From NCBI GenBank assembly GCA_965223305.1, contig CBDCWT010000066.1, positions 62,001 through 126,000 on the forward strand: a DNA stretch of 64,000 nt. The letters are read 5' to 3'. Below the pieces are notes generated by a model that saw nothing but the letters and a program-made list of their open reading frames with translations, did no database searches and was not told the DNA's origin. This DNA is from CBDCWT01 sp965223305. Its GTDB lineage: Bacteria; Planctomycetota; Planctomycetia; Pirellulales; Pirellulaceae. This document shows, one piece after another, positions 28,339-37,809 of the stretch (position 1 is its first letter; each line of letters opens with the position of its first letter). The translations under genes and the position numbers were made by a program.

Positions 28339-30804
28339 ATGCTTGACCTTAGATACGCTATTCGTCAGCTGCTAAAGAGTCCGGGTTTCACCGCCGTGGC
28401 CGTGCTCACTCTCGGTCTGTGTATCGGTGCCAATCTAACGATCTTCGCGATGCTCGACGCCATCTTGGTTCGTGAGTTGCCGTTTCCCCAGCCGGATCGA
28501 CTGGTAGTGCTCAACAATGTCTATCCAGGCGCAGCAATCGAACGCGCGGGTGCATCGACCGCCAACTATTTCGAGCGTCGTGACACGATTGATTCCCTCG
28601 AATCCGTGTCGATGATTCGACTGGGTTCCAGGGTCATCGGCGAAGGCCTATCCACGCACGTTGTGAAGGAGGCGCGGGTCACGCCTGAGTTTTTTGAGAC
28701 TCTTGGAATCTCGTTGGCCATGGGACAGACGTTTTCGGAAGCGGACTTCGATTGGGGCAAGAACACCATTGTCAGCGATCGTTTCTGGCGAGATCATTTC
28801 AATGCCGACCCTGATGTATTAGGCATGACGATGACGATCAGCGGCTACCGTTACACGATCATCGGCGTTTCGCCTCCTGGATTCCGTTTTCTTTCGTCCG
28901 ATGCTGAGGTCTACACGCCATTCGGACATTATCGAAAACAGCGCCTTCCAGACAGTCGCCATGCAAACGACGGCGAAATGGTCGCGCGACTCAAGGACAA
29001 CCGGTCAATCGCGGACGCACAGGCAGAGATGGATGTGCTGAACTCGCGGCTGCTTGCTGATGATCCCATCGTAGACACCATCCAAAACAGCGGTTATCGC
29101 ACTTTGGTGGAATCGTTACACAAGGATCATGTGAGAACGGCGAAACCGGTCTTAATGCTGGTGCAAGCGGGTGCTCTTTGTTTGCTATTGATTGGCGTTG
29201 CGAATCTCGCGGGCCTAATCATGATCCGCGCAAGCGGAAATACGAAAGAGATCGCCGTTCACATGGCGTTAGGCGCCAGGCGATGGCACGTCGTTAGGAA
29301 AGTTCTGCTAGAAACTACGTTGCTCTCACTAGCTGGAGCCGCGATTGGTATCACTTTGGCAATATTCGGCATCAAGCTAACGGAGCTGATGGGTGCGGAC
29401 GCGTTTCCATTAGCTGCCAACATTGCCTTCGATGGCCGGACAGCCATCGTCTCTTTCCTCGCCGCCATCGCACTTAGCAGCTGGCTCGCGGTCCCTGCAA
29501 TATGGCTTAATTGGGGTAGGAACATCGGCGCTGACTTGCAGAGCGAGACCCGTAGCGGCACGTCCAGCAGGCGAGTTCAGCATCTGCGCCATGGCCTAAT
29601 CGTCGCACAGATCGCCGCGGCCTTCGTCCTCTTATGCGGGGCTGGATTGCTATCGATGAGTCTCAGAAGGGCGCTCGAGAAGCCGACCGGCTTCGAAACT
29701 GAGCAAACCCTGACGGCCGAAGCTGGCATCCAGTACCGGAAGTATCCACACCTTCACCTAAGGCGTGCCATCGTTGACCGCATGCTGGATAGCGTTCGCG
29801 CTCTCCCGGGAGTGACATACGCTTCCGTCTCCAGCGGATTGCCCTTCACTCTCGACGGCTCTGTAACAAGCACCATTTTCAAGGAGGGGCTCACGGCGGA
29901 TTCCGGTGGGAGTCAACGTGCTCATTACATTTCTTCTGTAACACCCGAGTACCGGAACGTGATGAGTATTCCGCTACGCGCAGGACGCTTCATTGAAGGT
30001 GCAGACTGCAAACACGACCGGCCTCGTGTGGCTGTGATCGACGAAGCGCTCGCGGATCAGTACTGGCCTAATGGAGATGCTGTAGGAAAACGCTTTTCCA
30101 CTCATAGTTATTCTCTTTACCAAGGCAAACTCTTTAGCCCTGCGGCATCTACGTTCAACGAGTCGCGTGCTTATACCATCGTTGGCGTCGTCGGAAACGT
30201 AAAACAAACGGATCTCACTGAGTTGCGAGGAATCGGGACGATCTATTTGCCCTACACCCATTCACTTAGGTTTCACTTAGTTTTGCGAACGTCAGGCACG
30301 CCCATTGCGATGATCTCAAGTGTGCGGGATGCCGTCAAAAAGGTCGATCCAGAGTTACCGGTCGAGAATTTCAAGACCATGGGAACGCACGTTCACGATA
30401 GCCTTGCTGTGCGTCGGTCGCCCATGATCCTTGCTTCCGTCTTTGCCGGCGTCGCGCTTCTGCTGGCATCAATCGGAATCTATGGAGCTCTGGCCTATGC
30501 TGCGGCTCAGCGCAGGCGGGAGATAGGTATTCGGATGGCGCTGGGGGCAATGCCTGAACAGATTGGCCGCCAGTTTCTATCGCTTGGTCTGCGGCTCTTT
30601 GCTTTTGGGACACTGCTTGGATGCTTTGGCGCTTGGGCGGCAGGACGAGCCATGCAAAACATCCTGTTCGAGGTTCCATCTGTCCACATACCGACATTCG
30701 CCGGAACTACGATCGTCTTGAGCGTGGTCACGTTGCTGGCTTGCCTTGTGCCCGCACTTCGTGCTGCTCGCGTGGATCCCATGGAAGCGCTAAGAGCTGA
30801 GTAG
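28339..30804 (+). CDS. Orphan duplicated MacB/FtsX-type permease (ADOP family), copy 1
   Basis: The 821-residue protein has two MacB periplasmic core plus FtsX modules in tandem. It begins MLDLRYAIRQLLKSPGF and VAVLTLGLCIGANLTIFAML, the family start. FtsX helices lie at about residues 275-400 and again at 700-800, ending RAARVDPMEALRAE. ADOP-type permeases (acidobacterial duplicated orphan permease, TIGR03434) lack a cognate ATPase gene; none is present here. Likely an efflux/envelope transport component, but its substrate is unknown. The downstream gene is a paralogue. Confidence 0.88.
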   Translation: MLDLRYAIRQLLKSPGFTAVAVLTLGLCIGANLTIFAMLDAILVRELPFPQPDRLVVLNNVYPGAAIERAGASTANYFERRDTIDSLESVSMIRLGSRVIGEGLSTHVVKEARVTPEFFETLGISLAMGQTFSEADFDWGKNTIVSDRFWRDHFNADPDVLGMTMTISGYRYTIIGVSPPGFRFLSSDAEVYTPFGHYRKQRLPDSRHANDGEMVARLKDNRSIADAQAEMDVLNSRLLADDPIVDTIQNSGYRTLVESLHKDHVRTAKPVLMLVQAGALCLLLIGVANLAGLIMIRASGNTKEIAVHMALGARRWHVVRKVLLETTLLSLAGAAIGITLAIFGIKLTELMGADAFPLAANIAFDGRTAIVSFLAAIALSSWLAVPAIWLNWGRNIGADLQSETRSGTSSRRVQHLRHGLIVAQIAAAFVLLCGAGLLSMSLRRALEKPTGFETEQTLTAEAGIQYRKYPHLHLRRAIVDRMLDSVRALPGVTYASVSSGLPFTLDGSVTSTIFKEGLTADSGGSQRAHYISSVTPEYRNVMSIPLRAGRFIEGADCKHDRPRVAVIDEALADQYWPNGDAVGKRFSTHSYSLYQGKLFSPAASTFNESRAYTIVGVVGNVKQTDLTELRGIGTIYLPYTHSLRFHLVLRTSGTPIAMISSVRDAVKKVDPELPVENFKTMGTHVHDSLAVRRSPMILASVFAGVALLLASIGIYGALAYAAAQRRREIGIRMALGAMPEQIGRQFLSLGLRLFAFGTLLGCFGAWAAGRAMQNILFEVPSVHIPTFAGTTIVLSVVTLLACLVPALRAARVDPMEALRAE

Positions 30805-30854
30805 ACAGAACTAAATCGCATCTTCCACACAATTCATGATTCGAAATCGCCACG

Positions 30855-33335
30855 ATGCTTGACCTCAGATATGCCTTTCGTCAGCTGTTCAAGAATCCTG
30901 GCTTCACCTGCGTCGCGATTCTAACACTTGGACTTTGTATTGGAGCCAACCTGACGATTTTCGCTGTGCTGGACGCGATTGTCGTTCGCGCGCTGCCGTT
31001 TCCGGAACCCGACCGATTGGTTGTTGTCCATAATGCGTATCCGGCAACGGGAATCGAGCGAGGCAAGGCAACCATAGGAGACTACTACGATCGTCGCAAG
31101 GCCTTAGAGGCCTTCGAGTCGATAGCCATGTTTCAACAGCGTCCCTTTGTCATTGGCGAAACCGGTTCGACTCGACTTGTTGACGTCGGCCTCGTGACGC
31201 CCGACTTTTTCCAAACGCTCGGAGTTCCATTAGCCATGGGGCGGGCGTTTACCGAAGCGGAATTAGACTACGGTTCGAGCCCAATCGCGATTCTCACTGA
31301 TCGTTTCTGGCGAACTCATTTCGAATCGGATCCCAACGTGCTCGGCCGCACGTTCATGCGAGATGGCCTTTCCGCAACAGTGGTTGGCGTGTTGCCGCCC
31401 AAGTTCCGATACCTGTCATCGAAGGTCGAAATCTATTTGCCACTAGGGCATTTTCCCAAGCATCGAGTCTCGCCAGGTCGACACACTCAGAGGGCGAGAA
31501 GGCACGATGGCCAGATGATCGCGAGACTCTCACCGACCGGGTCGATTGCAGACGCGAATTCGCAATTGAGTGTGCTCAACGCACGTCTGCTCGCTGATGA
31601 TCCAATGGCCAAGAGTACGAAGGACACGGGGTATCACAGCTGGGTAGCTCCGTTACACGAGGACCACATCAGTACTGTGAAGCCAATCCTAGTTTTACTG
31701 CAGTCCGCTGTGCTTTGTCTGTTGCTGATAGGCAGTGCAAATCTCGCTGGCTTGCTACTGATTCGAGCTAGTGGCCGTGAGAAAGAAATCGCGGTTCGCA
31801 AGGCCCTCGGCGCTGGCCGAGGGCATCTTGCTTGCCAAGTGCTCATCGAAACCCTCATGCTCTCTCTGGGAGGAGGTGTCATTGGCGTGTTGCTGGGCGT
31901 CCTCGGACTCAGGCTAATCGAACAATTGGGAACCGGCATGCTTCCTTTGGGAGCAAAGATCGCGTTCGACGGCCGAATCGCCATTGCTTCCATCATTGCG
32001 TCGGTCGCAGTGGGTGCGGGTATCGCGCTCCCTCTCATTTGGATCAACCTGCGAGACACGAGCAATGTTTCTCTCAATAGCGAGACTCGCGGTGGAACTT
32101 CAAGCCGAAGCGTGCAGCGTGTGCGTCACACTTTCGTCGTAGCTCAGATCTCGATCGCGTTTATCCTTCTTTGTGGGGCGAGTTTGCTTAGCGTGAGTCT
32201 CAAACGAGCGTTGGAAAACTCGCCCGGATTCGAGGTCGAACACGTCTTGACTGGCGGACTAAGCCTCCCGTGGCGAGACTACGGGCCCGATTCGTCAAGG
32301 GTGGCTTTCGTTCGTCGTCTCCTAGATCGACTTCGGGCACAACCCGGTATCAATTGGGTTGCGGTCTCGTCCGCTTTGCCTTTCACAAACGCCGCGGACG
32401 CGCCTACTACCGTTCTCGCAGATACCTCGGAACCGGGTGCACATCGTACTCTCCGCGCCCACCATTTTTCCACTGTCACCTCCGACTACTTGAAAGCGAT
32501 GGATATTCCACTCTTGAAGGGCCGGTTTTTCGAAGATTCTGATAGTGGGCTCAAGGGCGTGGAGTGGTATGACACTGATGCCGACGGCCCACCCCGTGTG
32601 GCAGTGATCGACGAGGTGTTTGCGCAGCTGCATTGGCCGGACGGCGACGCTATCGGTCGTCGTTTTTCGACAAATCCAGCAGCCTTCGACAAACGTACAA
32701 CCTACACGGTAATCGGCATCGTCGGAAAGGTGAAACAAATCGATCTCTCCGAGACCGAAGAACTCGGTGCCGCCTACTTGCCCTACGTCAAGGTTCCCGA
32801 ATTTCACGTGATCGTTCGTTCGCCACTCTCAGCCAACGTCATTACGTCGACGTTGGAGAAGGCGGTTGGGGAGCTCGATCCAAACTTGCCGATCTATGAC
32901 ATTTCGACAATGCAGACTCGCATCGACGATAGTCTTGTCATGCGTCGTTCACCAGCGATCCTCGCCACAGTATTTGCCGCAGTGGCGCTCCTGTTAGCCG
33001 CCATCGGCATATACGGAACGCTTGCCTACGGCGTTGCGCAGCGTCGCCGTGAAATCGGCGTGCGCATGGCTCTTGGCGCCCGGCGACGGCAGATAGGTAG
33101 TCAATTCCTTTACATGGGTATCAAGCTATTCGCGGTAGGTGCTTTGATAGGAACTATCGGTGCCTGGACCGCTGGAAGGATCATGCAAAGCATTCTGTTT
33201 CAAGTTCCTCCGTTGCACGTTCTTAGCCTCTGCGGAACTGCCATAGCGATTGCACTCGTAACGTTGGTAGCCTCGTTGATTCCTGCCATACGAGCCAGCC
33301 GAATTAACCCCATGGAAGCCCTGAGGAGTGAGTAA
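30855..33335 (+). CDS. Orphan duplicated MacB/FtsX-type permease (ADOP family), copy 2
   Basis: The 826-residue paralogue of the preceding gene has the same start (MLDLRYAFRQLFKNPGF) and ending (RASRINPMEALRSE), with two MacB_PCD/FtsX modules. It starts 50 bp after the stop of copy 1 and is probably co-transcribed. Sequence divergence from copy 1 is considerable over the periplasmic domains, so the duplication is old. No ATPase partner lies within 5 kb on either side. A weak 7-bp hairpin (AACACCG...CGGTGTT) lies just after its stop. Confidence 0.88.
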   Translation: MLDLRYAFRQLFKNPGFTCVAILTLGLCIGANLTIFAVLDAIVVRALPFPEPDRLVVVHNAYPATGIERGKATIGDYYDRRKALEAFESIAMFQQRPFVIGETGSTRLVDVGLVTPDFFQTLGVPLAMGRAFTEAELDYGSSPIAILTDRFWRTHFESDPNVLGRTFMRDGLSATVVGVLPPKFRYLSSKVEIYLPLGHFPKHRVSPGRHTQRARRHDGQMIARLSPTGSIADANSQLSVLNARLLADDPMAKSTKDTGYHSWVAPLHEDHISTVKPILVLLQSAVLCLLLIGSANLAGLLLIRASGREKEIAVRKALGAGRGHLACQVLIETLMLSLGGGVIGVLLGVLGLRLIEQLGTGMLPLGAKIAFDGRIAIASIIASVAVGAGIALPLIWINLRDTSNVSLNSETRGGTSSRSVQRVRHTFVVAQISIAFILLCGASLLSVSLKRALENSPGFEVEHVLTGGLSLPWRDYGPDSSRVAFVRRLLDRLRAQPGINWVAVSSALPFTNAADAPTTVLADTSEPGAHRTLRAHHFSTVTSDYLKAMDIPLLKGRFFEDSDSGLKGVEWYDTDADGPPRVAVIDEVFAQLHWPDGDAIGRRFSTNPAAFDKRTTYTVIGIVGKVKQIDLSETEELGAAYLPYVKVPEFHVIVRSPLSANVITSTLEKAVGELDPNLPIYDISTMQTRIDDSLVMRRSPAILATVFAAVALLLAAIGIYGTLAYGVAQRRREIGVRMALGARRRQIGSQFLYMGIKLFAVGALIGTIGAWTAGRIMQSILFQVPPLHVLSLCGTAIAIALVTLVASLIPAIRASRINPMEALRSE

Positions 33336-33459
33336 GTAAAAAACACCGACTGGACCTATCACGAACCCGGTGTTAGGCGTGAACTGCCGTAACTGACTAG
33401 AGGATGGACATGGAAACGTTTTCACTTCGGGAAATGCTGATCTGTGTCACGATGCTTGC

Positions 33460-33910
33460 GATACCGTCGGCGCATCTCTTCCGTTTGGTGCCCCATCAGC
33501 TACATACCGGCTGAGTTCCGCCGTCACGATGCTGCTCACGTCCTTGTTTCCCCGAAAACGCGTTGAAAGTGGTTCGAATGGTGCGACTCCGTTTCGAGCG
33601 TGGTCGCTTCCTTCGAGCCATCAGGAAAAGACGCGAGGTACTCGGTGCACAATTGTTTCAGCCGAACAGTTTTTGTCACCTGAGGACGATTTGTTGACTT
33701 GCCGCCTGAAATCAAGAACTTCCAGACCTGGTCGATGCTTAGCCTTTCAGGCAGCTCTAGAACTCCTTGCTCCAGGAGGGAGAGCGTACGCTCGACGACT
33801 ACCTTTAGTTGGTTGGCCTCATCCTCGTCTTTGGTGCGAAGTGACCGATGAATCTTCTGCCGTTGGTAGCGTAGCTCCAGGTGGCGTGCAGCGTAAGCTT
33901 GCCATTGCGA
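33460..33910 (-). pseudogene. Decayed tyrosine integrase related to the intact one at 51.4 kb
   Basis: Read on the minus strand: an N-terminal part with MASLR, then after a frameshift HLELRYQRQKIHRSLRTKDE and ANQLKVVVERTLSLLEQGVL. It parallels the intact integrase (HLELRFAGHKFQRSLRTKSE...). Near 33510-33465 the C-terminal MGHQTEEMRRRYR catalytic block remains. The catalytic middle is missing, so this is a pseudogene. It indicates that a related element occupied this site earlier. Confidence 0.75.
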
Positions 33911-33925
33911 ATCCTCTGAATTGGA

Positions 33926-33953
33926 AGTTGGTAGTTGGTAGTTGGTAGTTGGG
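33926..33953. repeat. Heptanucleotide microsatellite (AGTTGGT)n
   Basis: Three perfect AGTTGGT units and a fourth AGTTGGG follow each other. They lie at the junction between the truncated parE and the integrase remnant, and encode the repeated TTNYQLP seen at the parE 3' end. Confidence 0.7.
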
Positions 33954-34097
33954 TGAAACCGAGAGCAGCGTCTGTAGAGCTTGCTGAAACTTGTCGAGCC
34001 AACGCGCTGCAGTCAACGGAGCATGTTCTGCTGCGACGGAATAGTAATGGCGAAGATCGTTCTTCGCTCTCTCCGTGACAACGACTTTGTACGTCAT
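33954..34097 (-). pseudogene. Truncated ParE/RelE-type toxin
   Basis: About 48 codons are recognisable (VVVTERAKNDLRHYYSVAAE...WLDKFQQALQTLLSVSP), the N-terminal half of a ParE toxin. The C-terminal half with the inhibitory strand is replaced by heptanucleotide repeats and integrase remnants. The ATG overlaps the stop of the antitoxin gene (34094-34097). The toxin is almost certainly non-functional. Confidence 0.7.
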
Positions 34098-34333
34098 TCC
34101 GCTTCGGGAACTCCGAACTCCTTCCTGATGTCGGCGAAAGCATCGTCGAGGGGCTGCAACCGGCCGTTGGCGGCGTCATCGAGGCCATCCTTGATCCCCG
34201 ACACGGCTTGCTCTCGTTCCTCGCGCAGCCAGCGCAGAGCTTGCAGAACGACTTCTTCCCGAGTCGCATACCGTCCAGTCGAGAACTCCTGCTCGACAAA
34301 CGGCTCAAGTTCTGGCGGAAGTTCGATTTGCAT
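34094..34333 (-). CDS. ParD-like antitoxin
   Basis: The 79-residue protein starts MQIELPPELEPFVEQEFSTG with RYATREEVVLQALRWLRE, the ribbon-helix-helix of CopG/ParD antitoxins. The C-terminal acidic tail (DDAFADIRKEFGVPEAE) would wrap the toxin. Start chosen at 34333; a start at 34363 adds ten residues. The partner toxin is truncated, so the antitoxin is now orphaned. Confidence 0.8.
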   Translation of the reverse strand: MQIELPPELEPFVEQEFSTGRYATREEVVLQALRWLREEREQAVSGIKDGLDDAANGRLQPLDDAFADIRKEFGVPEAE

Positions 34334-34794
34334 TTGCGTGTCCCCCTTGAGACATACTACCACGATCCACCGATTCTGGCCAAAGGAGACGGCAGGCCTA
34401 CTTGGGCAAAAATGCTGTTTTGCTGCGACCTCCCGGGCGACACGGTGGTTCCGATGAGAAGTTTCAAAGCTGCAGATTACATCTCATTCTCCTTTCCCAA
34501 GCTTACTTGGCGCAAGCGATGAAGCAGAAGCAGTTTCGGAGCTTTCGTTTCTGGCGTCGGCGTGTCAAGTCACCGCCTCACCCGCCCAAGCCCCACCTGA
34601 CCGAGGATACGCCCTGGTCGCTGGATTGGTGCTCTCCTGGATCGGTTACGGAATCTGTAAGCCTCGCCGACGTCTTGGCTCGCGTTCCCTGGGTGAGCGA
34701 TTGGCGGAATCAGCCTATCACGCGGCGCTAGGCGTGACAGAGCAGCAAGCAACGGATACAAGTAGTTACAACCTCCCGCGCGTTCGCTTAGTTC
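34334..34794. other. Stretch between TA genes and the integron cassette, no gene seen
   Basis: Only a low-complexity ORF near 34402-34731 is present, with no recognisable domain. Unassigned. Confidence 0.35.
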
Positions 34795-34882
34795 GTTAGG
34801 CCGCCTCCGGATCGCCGCGATTGCGAGCCCATTGAAGTATCAGCACGCGCCAACCAACGTGATGTCAGTTGGGATGCAAACG

Positions 34883-35680
34883 ATGAGTGACCCCTTTATC
34901 CCACGCGTCGGCGGAATCCTCAGCGCCGACATTGCCGTTCCCGAACACGAACGTGAAGTGCGATTCTACTCGCGCGTACTCAGCACGGGTGAGAGTCCGC
35001 TTTGGCGCCAGGATCTGATGAACAACCGAGGCATGCCGATCATCGGATTGGGTGCGCGCAGCGCGGAGTATGCTGACCTTCCGCTCCAATGGATGCCACA
35101 CATTCAGGTCGCCGATGTCGCAGCCAGTGTCGAGCGTGCGCTCGATCTGAGCGGGAGTGAACTTATGCATGCCAAAGACGACGGTGGACAGAGCCAATGG
35201 GCGGTGCTGCTCGATCCGAATGGCGCGGCGTTCGGGATCATCCCAGTCGTTTCTGCGGAGGCATTTTCCTCAACTGAGGGCGTCGCATCGCGCGACGCCG
35301 CGGCGCGTGTGGGTTGCATCTCCTGGCTCGACCTGACGGTCTCCGACGCCTCGACAACCCGTGACTTCTATCGCCAGGTCGTAGGCTGGTCGGTGCAGGA
35401 CGTCGATATGGAGGACGCAAGTGAGCGCTATGCTGACTACAACATGTTAGGTGATGATGGAAACCCGGCGGCGGGAGTCTGTCATGCGCGCGGCGTGAAC
35501 CTGGGTCTGCCACCTATCTGGATGATCCACCTTCCCGTTGGCGACCTCGCCGAAAGTCTCCGCCGGGTACGAGAGGGAGGGGGCAAGATAATCAAGGAGA
35601 CCACGGGGGCCGATGGCGGTAACGCCTATGCGGTCGTTCAGGACCCCGTGGGCGCGACCCTGGCGCTGGTACCAGGATAA
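34883..35680 (+). CDS. VOC-superfamily protein with two glyoxalase-like domains
   Basis: The 265-residue protein contains two VOC modules: residues ~8-125 (ILSADIAVPEHEREVRFYSRV, ending LLDPNGAAFGIIP) and ~142-265 (ISWLDLTVSDASTTRDFYRQ, ending VVQDPVGATLALVPG). VOC proteins include glyoxalases, dioxygenases and resistance proteins; metal ligands are not clear enough to choose. Start MSDPFIP at 34883 preferred over upstream ATGs at 34832, 34862 and 34874. It is the only gene of an integron-like cassette. Confidence 0.8.
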   Translation: MSDPFIPRVGGILSADIAVPEHEREVRFYSRVLSTGESPLWRQDLMNNRGMPIIGLGARSAEYADLPLQWMPHIQVADVAASVERALDLSGSELMHAKDDGGQSQWAVLLDPNGAAFGIIPVVSAEAFSSTEGVASRDAAARVGCISWLDLTVSDASTTRDFYRQVVGWSVQDVDMEDASERYADYNMLGDDGNPAAGVCHARGVNLGLPPIWMIHLPVGDLAESLRRVREGGGKIIKETTGADGGNAYAVVQDPVGATLALVPG

Positions 35681-35690
35681 AAGCGCCGCG

Positions 35691-35745
35691 GCCTAACAAA
35701 TCGTTCGAGCCGACGCCGTTTTGCGGCGCGGCTAACTCAAAGCAC
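35691..35745 (+). repeat. attC-like recombination site
   Basis: GCCTAAC is followed by AAATCGTTCGAGCCGACGCC and a TTTTGCGGCGCGGCTAACTC palindrome. The central GCCGACGCCG/GCGGCGCGGC arms pair with one mismatch. The layout and wording closely resemble attC sites of aadA-type cassettes. The expected 3' core GTTAGGC is missing and replaced by AGCACAAGG, so the site is damaged or its end was joined to the sialidase gene. The stop codon of that gene lies inside it. Confidence 0.65.
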
Positions 35746-36216
35746 AAGGCTGCAGACGTAGCCGTCTTTGTTTCGCACGTCCTGCTCCAGGAAATGGACG
35801 GTGATCAGCAGCGTTCCGTCCTTCAGCACGGAGAAGTACGGCTCGCGGCCCAGGAGCGGAATGACTGTTCGATCGGACCAAGTGTGCCCCTCGTCGGTCG
35901 AACGCCAAAGGAGCATGTCCTCGCGGAATCCGTCACCAATCTTCACGTGCGACGCATCAAACGCCACGATCAATAACTCTCCGTCAGGCAGCCTGGCGAT
36001 GCACGGCTTGTAATCTCCTTTCTTTCCCAACGCGATCCGGGAGCACGGAATCCTCGCCGGCAAGGTCCTGGGATTTCGGACCTCGATGACACGATCGTCG
36101 TCCTCTGCAGCCTGTGTCTGTGTTACTTGAAGCTCAGCGAGTCCGAACAACATAAGCAATACGAGGAGGACCTGAGCTATGGCTTGAAAACAACCAGTCA
36201 ATCGCCTGTCCTGCAT
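35737..36216 (-). pseudogene. Exo-sialidase/BNR-repeat protein, 3' truncated
   Basis: 159 codons remain: signal peptide (residues ~8-36), then a beta-propeller start with GDYKPCIARLPDGELLIVAF and an Asp-box STDEGHTWSD. The sequence stops abruptly after VRNKDGYVCSLVL, where the second blade should continue. The full family is 350-450 residues. The break is at the attC-like site. Start ATG at 36216 was chosen over 36282, which would precede the signal peptide with polar residues. Confidence 0.7.
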
Positions 36217-37053
36217 GTATCGTTCCGTTCGTCGATTCGGTCGGGGACGATTCGAAAGAGCATATTGGCTGAACCGTAGCACTCCAAAGCAACGCTGTCT
36301 AGCTGATGTGTTTCCTTGATCTTCTCAAACCACCCTGCGGTTTTGGTCACCTTAACCGATCCGTCGGAGCCAATAACAGCCTGCGTTCGGCGTGAAACTG
36401 GTATGCGAGTTTTAAAGGTTCCCGCGCGGACCATCTCCGGTGATCGATTGAGGTGTTTAAGCGTCACTCTCCAAGGACCATTACGCAGGCTCCAGACCCG
36501 TGTCGCCAACCGGAACTAGAGTGTGGTCACGTCGATTCAGGCGCGGGGCGGCGACGTGACCGATCCTGCGGCGGCGGGGGCGACCGCGTCGTCCAGGTGC
36601 TTTTCCTTGCGCGCGGAGAACTCCTCTTACCTCGGTAGTTGAACGCGCGCTCAGCCGACCGATTGATGACGGACGTTGTGCCCAGTCGCATAGGGGGTCG
36701 CTAGAGGCTTTGTTGCGGGGCAGTCGAGTCACTCAACCCGCGCGGGTCGATTCCACCCGCAGCGCGAAGGGCGATTTGCTTCGACGCACGGGCCTTTCCG
36801 ACCAGCTGCAGTTTCTGCGGCGAAAAGATGGCCGCTCTGCGGGACGCGAACCTTGGCCAAGTCCTGAACCGCGAACAGTACCTTTGTCGGGTCACCGGCT
36901 TCGTCCGTTGGAATCTCGAACGGAATTAAGGCATCGAGCTGAGTGGCTTTCGGGCTTCGAGTGAGCGTGTCCGTGAACACGTTGGGTGGTACAATTGTCA
37001 CTCCAGTGCCCGGTGATGTAGCTGGGTGAAGGCTGTATGGGAAATGTCAGAGT
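36217..37053. other. Unassigned stretch with ORF fragments
   Basis: An open minus-strand frame (36198-36509) contains DGSVKVTKTAGWFEKIKETH and could be a gene remnant, but I recognise no family. Fragments at 36701-37001 likewise have no identifiable domain. Probably decayed coding sequence. Confidence 0.3.
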
Positions 37054-37809
37054 ATGAGAAACATGCGAAACACACCTACTAAATGGTTGGCCGCGCTAGC
37101 TTGTAGCGTGTCGCTGTTTTCAGCTGGTCTCTTTGGGGCGGAAAAGTCACCAACCCACTCACGTGTGTCCTATGGACCAGAGGACAGACAATGGCTGAAT
37201 CTTTACCTTCCGTCTGGCAGTGAACCTGCCCCGGTATTCATTTACGCCCATCATAACGGCTCTACAGCAGACGATGTCAAAACCTCTTGGGCTGATCCTA
37301 CGGTAGCAGCAGGAACTGCGATCGTTAGCTGGGAATCAATTGCAAAGGTTCAAGGTCTTTCCGATTTCAGAATATGCACTACGAATGCAAAAGTGATGTT
37401 CGCATGGGTGAAGAAAAATGCGGCGACCTATAACTTCGATGCCGATAAGATCATCATCGGAGGGCAATCGCGGGGAAGCTTTGTGAGTTGGGAACTCGCT
37501 CACTCTCAGGACGCAAGTATTGTGGGGATTTATATGGGACAAGCTCTGCCGGGGAAGTCTTTCAACGAAGGCCTGCTAGAACCGATAACGAAAAACGCTC
37601 CACCTATTTTTCTTGCCTACCGCAAAGAACCTGGAGTGGTTGGGGATAATCACGATCCTGCGCATGGTCTGAGGGTATTGGAGAGATACAAAGAATTGGG
37701 CATCGGGGATAGCGCTGAGCTGGTGCACAGCCTTAACGACACGAAGGATAATCAAGTCATGCAGTTTCTTCCGAAATTCGTACGTTCGCTTGGGACGCAA
37801 AAGCGATGA
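37054..37809 (+). CDS. Secreted alpha/beta-hydrolase-like protein
   Basis: The 251-residue protein has a signal peptide (residues ~9-29, LAALACSVSLFSAGLFGAE). The fold is alpha/beta hydrolase: VFIYAHHNGSTADDV (oxyanion region), the nucleophile elbow GGQSRGSFVSW (Gly-Gln-Ser-Arg-Gly), and a late DNHDPAHG/LNDTKDN that could provide Asp and His. Substrate unknown; esterases and carbohydrate esterases share this pattern. Its base composition is more AT-rich than its neighbours, which hints at transfer. A hairpin at 37839-37857 follows. Confidence 0.75.
   Translation: MRNMRNTPTKWLAALACSVSLFSAGLFGAEKSPTHSRVSYGPEDRQWLNLYLPSGSEPAPVFIYAHHNGSTADDVKTSWADPTVAAGTAIVSWESIAKVQGLSDFRICTTNAKVMFAWVKKNAATYNFDADKIIIGGQSRGSFVSWELAHSQDASIVGIYMGQALPGKSFNEGLLEPITKNAPPIFLAYRKEPGVVGDNHDPAHGLRVLERYKELGIGDSAELVHSLNDTKDNQVMQFLPKFVRSLGTQKR

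Larger units (their letters stand above)
34795..35745 (+). mobile_element. Integron gene cassette (VOC gene with attC), stranded
   Basis: The cassette begins with a core site GTTAGGC (34795-34801), contains one gene, and ends with an attC-like palindrome beginning GCCTAAC (35691-35697). Its 3' simple site is altered. No integron integrase is present in the window. The ends are directly visible; the cassette interpretation follows from attC structure. Confidence 0.65.

Noticed and set aside
36481..36732. 83-residue ORF ending VGDTGLEPA
   Set aside because: This ending is a common artefact of spurious ORFs; there is no domain.
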